Source: an uncultured Clostridia bacterium (GTDB taxonomy: Bacteria > Bacillota > Clostridia > Christensenellales > Pumilibacteraceae). From it: 64,000 nucleotides of DNA. Positions 25,699 through 33,620 of the stretch are shown here, piece by piece (positions within the stretch are counted from its first letter, which is position 1; each line of letters opens with the position of its first letter). The stretch spans positions 50,303-114,302 of the forward strand of contig CAMWLQ010000005.1 of assembly GCA_947175195.1 (NCBI GenBank). Reading direction: 5' to 3'. Made by a program: the position numbers and the translations under genes. Below the pieces are notes generated by a model. It saw only the letters and a list, made by a program, of their open reading frames with translations, was not told the DNA's origin and did not search any database.

Positions 25699-27738
25699 TT
25701 AGCCGAATAACTGTTTTTTAAGCAAATCGAATTCGACGTCGGTAGCAATGACAAACTCCTTTACCACGCGTTCCAAAATCTTTATTCTTTCCGGATTGCG
25801 TGCACGTCTAAGCCGCTGTCTTGCAATTTCAATAGCTTCCTGTCTATCGTTGTCTTCCGAAATCAAGATAATCTTTTCAATCTCGTCCATGCACTTGTTT
25901 TCAAACTCATTTACATCTTCGGCTTCATCAGTAATATCATCATCGTCTTCGTCGTCCGCACCCTCTACTTCGCCCTCGTCACCATCTTCGTCTTCGGCTT
26001 CGTATTCCTCGTCATCATCGACTTCGTCATCGTCGCCGTAATGCAAATCGTAATCCCAGTATTCCTTGCTATCGAAATCGAAATCTTCGCATTCGTCGCT
26101 TTCTTCCTCATCCACAGTATCGGCATTAACGCCGGCTATGCAGTCAAAGAAGTCTTCATCTTTATCATCGCCAACGCATGCGTTGTTGTCCGTTTCTGGC
26201 TCTTCACCCATAGAGCTTTCGGCATATTCTTTTGTTTTGTAGTAGTATTCGTAGTGGCCGTGAATCGGTTGACCGCCGTGCACTTTTATGAAAACCTCGC
26301 CCGGCTGCATACGGTGCATAAGATGGTCTTGAGATACTGCGGGAACCGTAATGGCGTTGAATTTGCCGTTTAAATACGCTATCGGGTCGGGCACAGTCGT
26401 TTTTCCGAGCTCATCGCTAAAGCGTTCGGCGGTGTTCTCATCGTTAGTTCCGACGAAAATTTGAAGGTTGCAGTTTTCGGTCATCGTTTTCCACTCCGAC
26501 GAATAACGCGCTTCAAGCTGAGACAAACTTTGCACGACCATTGTGAGAAAAATCTTCGATCCCCTACCCGTTGCGAGAACATTAGGGTAAACCGAATCGG
26601 GCATCATGGTGCTAAACTCGTCGATAATAAAGTTAACGGGCACGCTTTGCGCTAAATTACCCTTGATATGATCGGACTCCAAAACCGTATTGATTCCCAC
26701 TGTGAGTAACTTATTTACGCATTCGCGCACTACTACGTCCGCAAAATTGACAAGAATATACAGCATTTGCGGAGTTTGCGTGAGCGTGTTGAAATCGAAA
26801 TTATTATCCGAAGTAAGAGCTTCTATCTTGGGATCCGCATATTGATTGAACATATCTCCGGCAAAACCGAGATAGTTCAATCTAGTGGTTCCCGCATTAT
26901 TTAACGCTACGCGGCTATACTTGCATGCATTGGAGCTCTTTTTCCGTGAAGTGAAAAAGCCTTTGTCGTCAAACTCATTGCCTTGATATCCGCTTGTCTC
27001 AAACGATTCATAAACCTCGCGCATTTTAGCTATAGTGATGTCCTTTGGAGAAAGGCGTACGCGCCGGGATCCGGAAGAAAGTCTTTGATCTTCCATCAAT
27101 CCGATAGCTATGCCCAACAATAATTGCCGCGCTATATCCTGCCACGAACGGTCGGTCTTGAAATCGGTTTGCGGAAAAAGTTCGTTTATAAGCATGCGCA
27201 ACTTGGTTTCCGCTTGAGAGATCAAGCGTTTTTGCACTGCTTTATCACTCTTTAAACACGCCGCCGCATATTCCTCCGCAATTGACTTGAGCGGGTTGAT
27301 AAGCACGTCGGTTTTTGTGGGATCAAGCGCGTTAAAAACATGAACATTTTCCTTGCCGAATACGCGCTCCGAATGGGCACGGGTGTAGCGCAACAGCTCG
27401 CCCTTGATGTCGATAACCACTATGCTCGACTTGCCGTCCGCATTGGCCAACTGCGATAATATATATCCCTGCGTTTTGCCGCTGCCCGTACTGCCTATGA
27501 TCAATGCGTGCGACATTTCTTGGACTGAATAAACCCTCAACTTACCATTTTTGTCGCGCCGTGTAGAGACAATCGGCCCTTGCATGACGGGGGCTTCGGG
27601 CTCCGAATATGTAGCCACACAAAACCTATCGTCCGTATCAAGCTCGTCCAATTCGCGTAATTTTGTGTGCTCGTTGCCGGGTAAATCCTTGCATATTCGG
27701 CAAAGCAAGTCGTAATTCAATTCCGTATTGTTATTCAT
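25699..27738 (-). CDS. VirD4/TraG-like coupling ATPase with acidic linker and a C-terminal domain shared with the NACHT protein
   Basis: 679 residues. A RecA-like P-loop ATPase of the conjugative coupling-protein superfamily: Walker A GSTGSGKT (82-89), Walker B FIIDEFSTM (near 370), and a TraG/TraD-like C-terminal ATPase segment (VGTNDENTAERFSDELGKTTV, seen as consecutive motifs). Unlike true coupling proteins it has no N-terminal transmembrane helices. Residues about 530-608 are extremely Asp/Glu-rich. The last 68 residues (FENKCMDEIEKI ... EFVIATDVEFDLLKKQL) match the C-terminus of the kinase-NACHT protein at 29974-33561. The ATG at 27738 has AGGAGGGG upstream and overlaps the previous gene. 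No relaxase or VirB4 is present, so a role outside conjugation is inferred. Confidence 0.85.
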   Translation of the reverse strand: MNNNTELNYDLLCRICKDLPGNEHTKLRELDELDTDDRFCVATYSEPEAPVMQGPIVSTRRDKNGKLRVYSVQEMSHALIIGSTGSGKTQGYILSQLANADGKSSIVVIDIKGELLRYTRAHSERVFGKENVHVFNALDPTKTDVLINPLKSIAEEYAAACLKSDKAVQKRLISQAETKLRMLINELFPQTDFKTDRSWQDIARQLLLGIAIGLMEDQRLSSGSRRVRLSPKDITIAKMREVYESFETSGYQGNEFDDKGFFTSRKKSSNACKYSRVALNNAGTTRLNYLGFAGDMFNQYADPKIEALTSDNNFDFNTLTQTPQMLYILVNFADVVVRECVNKLLTVGINTVLESDHIKGNLAQSVPVNFIIDEFSTMMPDSVYPNVLATGRGSKIFLTMVVQSLSQLEARYSSEWKTMTENCNLQIFVGTNDENTAERFSDELGKTTVPDPIAYLNGKFNAITVPAVSQDHLMHRMQPGEVFIKVHGGQPIHGHYEYYYKTKEYAESSMGEEPETDNNACVGDDKDEDFFDCIAGVNADTVDEEESDECEDFDFDSKEYWDYDLHYGDDDEVDDDEEYEAEDEDGDEGEVEGADDEDDDDITDEAEDVNEFENKCMDEIEKIILISEDNDRQEAIEIARQRLRRARNPERIKILERVVKEFVIATDVEFDLLKKQLFG

Positions 27739-28561
27739 TATCCCCTCCTGCAGCGCCCAAAAAATCGTTGCGCTTGAAATTGTTCGGCATGATCGAATAA
27801 ACCGAGCAAACCGTATTTGCCAAACCTTCACGTAATTTAAAATCGGCAATGCCTTGCAGTCTCGCGTATATCGATTCGCGTTTATCGGCGTCCTGCTCGA
27901 CGTATAACATCATCAAGCCCGCGGCGACACAACCCTTTTTGAGCGAACCGTTCAAGCTCGGCAAAACCATTTCCTTGGGCTTATCCTGTAGGTACATGAC
28001 AAGAGAATACGTCAGTTGATACTCGCCGTAGCTATCGTTGTTCGATCCTTGTTTTTTGGCAAGCACCGACACCGCGTCAAACATTGCATTATCATAGCTG
28101 TCGGTCAAAGAATCCAAAAACGCATAAGCTTTTTCTTTGACATCCAGTGCGCGTAGCTCGCCCGGCGTTTTGCCGTAAGCATGCGGATCGCCGCAAAACG
28201 AACATATGTACCGCCTATATATCGCCGCCTGCATTGACGACCTAATCCCCGAAAAGGTAGGATCGTTTAAGTGCCGTTCAAGCTGTTCTTGCTCTGCGGT
28301 GCCGCACATAAATATCGGCGCGACGGCGTTAAGCACTTCTTCGATCGGAAGCGAAAGTATCTCGCTTACTATTATAGATTGGCGCAGCGCCGTTTCCGTT
28401 ACGTAATCGGTAGTTTCCGATCGCATAGCCGACACTGCGACGCCTTGCTTGGACATATCCGTATCGCGCACATGCTCGAACGTAACAACCCCGTCCTCGT
28501 ACTCCGCCTTGCACGCCTTAATCGGACGGCGCATACTCCCAAAGTCTAATGATTTTGCCAT
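27731..28561 (-). CDS. Uncharacterised 276-residue protein of the accessory locus
   Basis: I do not recognise this family. It is soluble and mainly helical by composition. One possible metal site, ICSFCGDPH, lies near residues 118-126. The N-terminus contains a beta-rich VVTFEHVRDTD segment. It begins with a strong AAAGGAG site, starts 83 bp after the ClpP-like stop, and its last codons overlap the start of the VirD4-like ATPase, so the two are translationally coupled and probably work together. Confidence 0.7.
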   Translation of the reverse strand: MAKSLDFGSMRRPIKACKAEYEDGVVTFEHVRDTDMSKQGVAVSAMRSETTDYVTETALRQSIIVSEILSLPIEEVLNAVAPIFMCGTAEQEQLERHLNDPTFSGIRSSMQAAIYRRYICSFCGDPHAYGKTPGELRALDVKEKAYAFLDSLTDSYDNAMFDAVSVLAKKQGSNNDSYGEYQLTYSLVMYLQDKPKEMVLPSLNGSLKKGCVAAGLMMLYVEQDADKRESIYARLQGIADFKLREGLANTVCSVYSIMPNNFKRNDFLGAAGGDNE

Positions 28562-28644
28562 GGTTTGTCTCCTTTATCGTAAGAATTTTATTTACCGCAC
28601 GGCTATAAAAACATGCCGCGGTGAAGTCCGCTCTCCCTGCGAAC

Positions 28645-29235
28645 CTATTTGTCCTGCTTTGCCTTTTTGGCGCCGCTGTTGTAGGCTTCGTCGCAAAGCC
28701 CGTATATCACCGCATCGTCGGCTGTGATTATGTAATCACGATCGCAATCCTTGGCGATTCGTTCGGACGACTGCCCCGTACATTGCGCCAAAATCCTGTA
28801 CAACCGCGACCGCAGTTTGGATATGTGCTGCGCAGCAATCACAATGTCGGTCGCCTGACCGCTTGCCGCTCCCATCGGCTGGTGCATCAAGTATTCGGTG
28901 TACCTAAGCGCACAACGCTGTCCCTTGTCACCGTATGCCGCAATGACCACCGCCATTGACGCGACAAGCCCCGCCGAAATCGTTCGAAATTTTACGCCGA
29001 ACTGTCGCGCTCGATCCATAGCGCCCAGTATCGCCATTCCGGCTGATACCGAACCGCCGGGACAGTCCACTATGTAGAGCGTGATAACGCGGTCTTTTAT
29101 CGGCACAAACTCCGCTTCAAACCGATCTGTCCAAGCCCCGATCGCAACCGATACATTGCCGGCTAAATCGCGGTCGATCTCGCCGTTTACAAGTATCGTT
29201 CCACGACATTCGTTTTCGTTTTTCTGTTCTGTCAT
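28645..29235 (-). CDS. ClpP-like serine protease of the accessory locus
   Basis: 196 residues with the ClpP fold signature. Oxyanion/strand motif VDCPGGSVSAGMAI, then nucleophile Ser93 in GLVASMAVVIAAYG, His118 in YLMHQPMG, and Asp167 in CDRDYIITADDA. The Ser-His (25) and His-Asp (49) spacings equal those of E. coli ClpP, so the triad looks functional. It diverges from housekeeping ClpP around the active site (LVASMAVV rather than AASMG) and has a basic C-terminal tail. The ATG at 29235 is preceded by AAGG and, further up, GGAGG. No phage genes are adjacent. It is probably the proteolytic component of this locus. Confidence 0.85.
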   Translation of the reverse strand: MTEQKNENECRGTILVNGEIDRDLAGNVSVAIGAWTDRFEAEFVPIKDRVITLYIVDCPGGSVSAGMAILGAMDRARQFGVKFRTISAGLVASMAVVIAAYGDKGQRCALRYTEYLMHQPMGAASGQATDIVIAAQHISKLRSRLYRILAQCTGQSSERIAKDCDRDYIITADDAVIYGLCDEAYNSGAKKAKQDK

Positions 29236-29417
29236 GACCTTAAGTCCTCCTATATTTGTTCGAGCTTTGCGTAAAGCTTCCCCACACAATGTCATTGTAT
29301 CACATTATTTTGTTTTGCAAATTATGTCGTTTCAACAGCCAAGCAACCGCAGCATCGAGCGGCATGGTCGGGAGAAAAAGCTTTACAAGCGATCTCTCCC
29401 GACGCCGCCGATAGATT
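29236..29417. other. Gap between 69-aa gene and ClpP-like gene
   Basis: Holds a 9-bp hairpin GTCGGGAGA (29367-29375) / TCTCCCGAC (29395-29403) without a T run, and a minus-strand extended -10 (TGTGATACAAT, near 29303-29313) that could give the ClpP-like gene its own start of transcription. Confidence 0.5.
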
Positions 29418-29627
29418 TTAGGCCGGATAATCTACATAGTTCGGGTGGAAGTGGAATTTGGGCGTGTGGATCCACTCGTATTCGGAAACAAGCTCGACCT
29501 CGCAATCGGCCATTGTCACGGCGCGATCGAGCTCGTTTGAGAAATTGCACGGATGGCGATTGGAAGGCGACCAAGTTTCCGGCCTTTCTCCGTAGACGTA
29601 GCCTCCGCAGTGGATGAGTACTTTCAT
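29418..29627 (-). CDS. Small 69-residue protein of unknown function
   Basis: Supported by a strong GGAGG site before the ATG at 29627 and by its place at the head of the ClpP-like/276-aa/VirD4-like gene group. Sequence shows HCGGYVYGERPETW at the N-terminus, a central acidic part (ADCEVELVSEYEW), and an aromatic/His-rich end (HTPKFHFHPNYVDY). No transmembrane helix or known domain. It could be a regulator, inhibitor or substrate of the adjacent protease; that is a guess. Confidence 0.6.
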   Translation of the reverse strand: MKVLIHCGGYVYGERPETWSPSNRHPCNFSNELDRAVTMADCEVELVSEYEWIHTPKFHFHPNYVDYPA

Positions 29628-29973
29628 AGTTTTTTACCTCCAAAAAATATATTTAGGTCAGTGCCTATATACACTATACCACATTGTGCCGGACAAGCTT
29701 TTGCTCCGTTTCAACGGCGTAGTCCGTGCCCGCGCACCCATAACTGCGAATTGGAAGACGCTTGCGTTGGTAACATAAACAGTACGATATTCTACCCGTC
29801 GAGAACGAACGTTGACTCGCTCCGTCACAATGTATTTACATTATAAACTATAAAAAAATTGCTCTACTTTGTTTGTTTCAACGAAAAACGGCAACCGCTA
29901 ATCGCGATTGCCGTTTTTATTGTGTGATAGTAGATATCTAATTACATCTCAGTTTATGTTTCCAAAATCTGTT
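29628..29973. other. 346-bp intergenic region dividing the accessory locus
   Basis: Contains a minus-strand extended -10 TGGTATAGT (TATAGT at 29673-29678), probably starting the small-gene/ClpP group, and the terminator of the kinase-NACHT gene at 29884-29918. Between 29690 and 29880 I see no ORF, repeat or recognisable RNA. Confidence 0.55.
29884..29918 (-). terminator. Terminator of the kinase-NACHT gene
   Basis: Outer stem AAAACGGCAA/TTGCCGTTTT with an inner CGC/GCG pairing, flanked by A and T runs. It lies about 55 bp after the stop codon. Confidence 0.82.
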
Positions 29974-32900
29974 TTACCGATTTTTTTTATCATATCGATC
30001 ATATAGCTGATTTTGTAGCAATAAATACTCCGCATCCGTCGCTATAATAAACTCCCTGCGCACTCTATCAAAAATACTTACTCTATATTTGTACATTTCA
30101 TTATGTTCTTGCTTATAATCTTTATTAGCAAATCGCACCCATTCTTTTGCAATTTTTATTGAATCCTGCCTTGTATGTTCCGAACTCAACGCCATAATAG
30201 CTTCGATTGTGTCCATACATACATTCTCAAACGCAATCGCTTTTGAATCATCCTTTTTATAACTCCTAATTTTCTTATATGCCTTATTATCTATAATTTT
30301 ACAAACACAGTCATAAAATACTTCTTCTTTTTTTCGTTTTGTAATTTTACCGTTACGGGCTCTAAATGTAATGTCTCTAAGTCTATCACACCCGTAAAGC
30401 ATGTGACATGGAGGAAACTTCATAGCGCGCGGCAATTCCAATTCCTTTAAATTACGACATTTTTTAAATAATTCTATATCTATCGATTTAACACTATCGG
30501 GGATTATAACCCGTTCTATTACTTCGCACGAATCGAACGTACTATATATCCTTTTTACACCATCCGGTATATTTCCGGTCGCTATAACCGCTAATAGCAA
30601 AAACAATTCCGCAACGCTGACTAAGCCCGTCAAACGCTCTGCGTCTTTGGGATAAACCATCTTGTACAATTCATAATAAAATTGTTCTTCGAATGATTTA
30701 ATATCGCTCGCAAATTTTAACACGTTATATTTGTGTTTATTGGGACTTGCGCACAAATAGCCGAATTTGGACAAATAATTATCAACCAATTGATTACCGT
30801 ATCCACATTTTAACTTATCAAGCATTTCGTCCGATTCAGTGGCTTGAAAATACTCCTCAAAGTTCTCATGCTTCCAAACGTTGAACAAATAATTATCACA
30901 CAATTTATTACTGTCGCCGCATTTTAACTCATCAAGCATTTTGTTCAATTTAACGGCTTGAAAATACTCCTCAAAGTTCTCATGCTTCCAGCGGTAAACC
31001 CCATCGACTTTAGACATAATAGAAAGCGACTCAAAAGCTTCCGGCAATATATCGTCCCGCAACTCTTTTATATCGCCGAAACAATTATCACGTAAAAAAA
31101 CTACTATTTTGTTGTATCGCTCCAATTCGTCACTTATGCGCTGCTCAACTCTTTTGCTAAGCTTTTTACGAGGCTCTATTTCCCGTTTCTCCTCATACAG
31201 TTGCACGTCCGTCAAATCCCCCACTTCGTCGGGAGGTTCTATTTCCCGTATCACCTCGTACAGTTGCGCATCCGACAAATCCCCCACTTCGTCGTGAAGC
31301 GTATTCCGTATATATCTCGTCTTAAAGCAAACGTGAAAATACATATATAGCAGCTTTCCGCTGCTCATGTTTTTCCGAGCGATCTTAATGCCGTACAAGC
31401 CGAGCCTGTTGTAAATGTGAAGCATCATGTTGTTGCGCAACAAATCTATAAGCGGTCGCTTATTCTTTACCGCTGCAAATTTATTTTTCAAGCAATGCTC
31501 GATTTGCTTGTCGCGCAAGGGAGCTACCGACATATATATCATTTCATCTTTATCGTCAAATTCTTTCTTGTTGCCGACGGTTTCCCCGCCGCGAATAACG
31601 TCCGACCTCGATCCGATAACTATTTTTTTGTTTGCACTTATCAAAGCCTTACATTCCTTGACCAAACGGCACCCGTCCTCACCGTCGACTACATCTCTAA
31701 ACTCCTCGATTGTCTCGTTGGCGCCGTCGAGCAATAAGACAATATCTTTACTCAGCTTGTCTAAATCCGGAATACGATATTCGTTGGCAATATATGATTT
31801 TATCGCTTCTTTATCGGATTTTTTCAGCAAACCGAGCTCTACGTAAACACACGGAACAATTGATCTTCCGCTCATGTAATCGAGCCACACAGAGCGCATC
31901 ATTGCTGTTTTTCCTTGCCCGCCCTCAGCAGTCAAATATAGACTCTTATCTATACAATACATTGCTATCAACAAAGGAGACAGCGAGTTTATCTCGATAT
32001 CTTTGTATCGATTACGCGAGTTATCGTCCGCTCCGCGATTAGACGACAGAACTCTATCAAAACGAGAAAAAACGTCACTGGACAATGTCCGCTTAATATC
32101 AGGTAAAAGTTGTCTATCAATCGCAAAATCATTGGTAGCCGAGGTTACGTTGCAGTAATAGTTTTTTTCTATTACCGTTGTTATCCAACTACGCGCCCAT
32201 TGTCGCGACAGCGCCCGAAGGTTTATATCTATTTTTCTCTTGAATCTTAGATTTTCCCTATCCAAATACACAAGGTTCATGTACCGCAACGCGTCACCTT
32301 TTATTTCCATAGAATAATTATTCGAATAGAGCTCAAGCAGCTTCTCTATATCGGTCAGTTGGGTGATAAAGTAATCAATATCTATTTTGCTTTTTCTCGT
32401 ATAAAATTCTATCCACGCAAAGTTAGTGTGCGACGAGCACACAAACAGTAAAGTTTTAAGCTTATCCAAAATTAAAAGATGGGACAGCGCACGATCGGGC
32501 ACGCGATTAAGCGTATCGTATATTTTCTCCATCGGACTTAGTTGCCCGTCTCGACCGGTCAAGAAAAAATCCAACCAATCAAGCCTGCCACGCGACTCTT
32601 TGTATTGAGCTATCTTGTTATCTACGTCTTTGCTGTTGCCCGAAAGTGCATATATTAACATGTTCGCCAGTGCCCTGACGTCATAGACCCATAAATCTTC
32701 TATTGGAGTCGATTCCGCAATTCTCGCACTGTCGTAAAAGTAATAGTCGCGCGTAGTGGCGAGAAGATCCAAGTATCCGCGTGCAAGCTTATCTCTACTC
32801 AGCCAAGTATCAAAATCAATATTTCTAACTACACAATCGTTATTTTTCAGGTTAATATTAAAAATATTTTGCGGCTTTATATCACCATGAAAGATTCCGG

Positions 32901-33561
32901 CGTCATGACAATAACTCTTTATGTTTTGTGCCGCCTTGATGATAAGCCTAATTCTATTTTTTATTTCGTCGACACTGTCGCAATCGGACAGCGCAAACTC
33001 CTGCGCCAGCGTTTTGCCGTTAAACCGCGGCGCGTCGTAAATAAACCCAATTGAAGAAAACTTCAGTTCGGGCTCGTACAGCATTGCTTTCCCGAGTTCT
33101 TCGTCCGTCGCTTGAGCATGCTTTATCTCGTCGGACTGACATATGTATCTAATAAACCGCTTTAAAAAACTGTTTCTTGCCCCAATAGACGCGTCGTCCT
33201 TTATCCACCAAAACGTTCCGTTCGGCACATGTTCAAGCCGAACTTGTTCAAGCAGCCCCGCACGAAAAAGATCGTTTGGAAAAAACTGCTTGACGATTTT
33301 TTGCCTTATACCGTCTACTTTTGCTTCAAAGCACCGCGACGAGCTACCTTGGTTGATTTCGCTTAATTCGAGTTCAACGTCCTCGCATACAGGTGCGACT
33401 AAGGATATAAACGTTTTAATTTCGTCCGCCTGCTTTTTTACTTCCGACGCGTCATCAAAACCCGAAGCTACCATACTGCCGCACAACGTTTCCAAACGGT
33501 GTTTTTGTTCGTGGGCTATCTTATAAAGTTTTATGCCAACGGCGCTGAAGATTGAGTTCAT
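29974..33561 (-). CDS. Kinase-NACHT-LRR fusion protein (STAND/NLR-like)
   Basis: 1195 residues, single open frame. Residues 60-320: protein-kinase-like fold with Gly/Ser-rich loop (INQGSSS), candidate ATP lysine Lys91 (IVKQFF), catalytic loop HGDIKPQN (about 225-232) and DFD in place of DFG (near 250). Residues about 535-700: NACHT/STAND NTPase with Walker A GGQGKT (about 547), Walker B IVLLLDGANE (about 606-615) and sensor IGSRS (near 647). Residues about 755-935 contain two in-frame tandem duplications. About 1000-1085: BspA-like leucine-rich repeats (IPDGVKRI, VIIPDSVKSIDIELFKKC). Residues 1110-1195: domain shared with the VirD4-like ATPase. AT-richer than the flanks. Own promoter and terminator. 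Architecture suggests an immune-type sensor; the ligand is unknown. Confidence 0.87.
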   Translation of the reverse strand: MNSIFSAVGIKLYKIAHEQKHRLETLCGSMVASGFDDASEVKKQADEIKTFISLVAPVCEDVELELSEINQGSSSRCFEAKVDGIRQKIVKQFFPNDLFRAGLLEQVRLEHVPNGTFWWIKDDASIGARNSFLKRFIRYICQSDEIKHAQATDEELGKAMLYEPELKFSSIGFIYDAPRFNGKTLAQEFALSDCDSVDEIKNRIRLIIKAAQNIKSYCHDAGIFHGDIKPQNIFNINLKNNDCVVRNIDFDTWLSRDKLARGYLDLLATTRDYYFYDSARIAESTPIEDLWVYDVRALANMLIYALSGNSKDVDNKIAQYKESRGRLDWLDFFLTGRDGQLSPMEKIYDTLNRVPDRALSHLLILDKLKTLLFVCSSHTNFAWIEFYTRKSKIDIDYFITQLTDIEKLLELYSNNYSMEIKGDALRYMNLVYLDRENLRFKRKIDINLRALSRQWARSWITTVIEKNYYCNVTSATNDFAIDRQLLPDIKRTLSSDVFSRFDRVLSSNRGADDNSRNRYKDIEINSLSPLLIAMYCIDKSLYLTAEGGQGKTAMMRSVWLDYMSGRSIVPCVYVELGLLKKSDKEAIKSYIANEYRIPDLDKLSKDIVLLLDGANETIEEFRDVVDGEDGCRLVKECKALISANKKIVIGSRSDVIRGGETVGNKKEFDDKDEMIYMSVAPLRDKQIEHCLKNKFAAVKNKRPLIDLLRNNMMLHIYNRLGLYGIKIARKNMSSGKLLYMYFHVCFKTRYIRNTLHDEVGDLSDAQLYEVIREIEPPDEVGDLTDVQLYEEKREIEPRKKLSKRVEQRISDELERYNKIVVFLRDNCFGDIKELRDDILPEAFESLSIMSKVDGVYRWKHENFEEYFQAVKLNKMLDELKCGDSNKLCDNYLFNVWKHENFEEYFQATESDEMLDKLKCGYGNQLVDNYLSKFGYLCASPNKHKYNVLKFASDIKSFEEQFYYELYKMVYPKDAERLTGLVSVAELFLLLAVIATGNIPDGVKRIYSTFDSCEVIERVIIPDSVKSIDIELFKKCRNLKELELPRAMKFPPCHMLYGCDRLRDITFRARNGKITKRKKEEVFYDCVCKIIDNKAYKKIRSYKKDDSKAIAFENVCMDTIEAIMALSSEHTRQDSIKIAKEWVRFANKDYKQEHNEMYKYRVSIFDRVRREFIIATDAEYLLLQNQLYDRYDKKNR
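30841..30990 (-). repeat. In-frame tandem duplication, 114-bp period, inside the kinase-NACHT gene
   Basis: A 36-bp stretch is identical at 30841-30876 and 30955-30990, and the encoded 38-residue units (WKHENFEEYFQA ... NYLF/NYLS) are clearly homologous throughout. Exact multiple of three, so the frame is kept. Confidence 0.9.
31175..31299 (-). repeat. In-frame tandem duplication, 63-bp period, inside the kinase-NACHT gene
   Basis: TCTATTTCCCGT recurs at 31175 and 31238, and the encoded 21-residue units DEVGDL[ST]D[AV]QLYE ... REIEP are repeated almost exactly. Confidence 0.88.
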
Positions 33562-33591
33562 AACATCACCCCTTTTCTATTGGTTGAACAC

Positions 33592-33618
33592 AGTATAGCA
33601 TAATGCGATTACCGCATT
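33592..33618 (-). promoter_or_regulatory. Extended -10 promoter and palindrome upstream of kinase-NACHT gene
   Basis: Minus-strand TGCTATACT (TATACT at 33592-33597) is an extended -10. Immediately upstream is the perfect inverted repeat AATGCG-5-CGCATT (33602-33618), covering the -17 to -35 zone and abutting the stop codon of the preceding gene. AAAAGGGG is the ribosome site of the gene. The palindrome is a candidate operator. Confidence 0.65.
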
Positions 33619-33620
33619 GA

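Noticed and set aside
25900..26060. Low-complexity GAA/GAT-rich stretch as a microsatellite or assembly artefact
   Set aside because: It is in frame and encodes a typical acidic linker with mixed codons.
25699..29235. Integrative conjugative element or prophage remnant (VirD4-like ATPase plus ClpP)
   Set aside because: No relaxase, VirB4, integrase, capsid or portal gene is present, and the ATPase lacks membrane helices. Kept only as an alternative.
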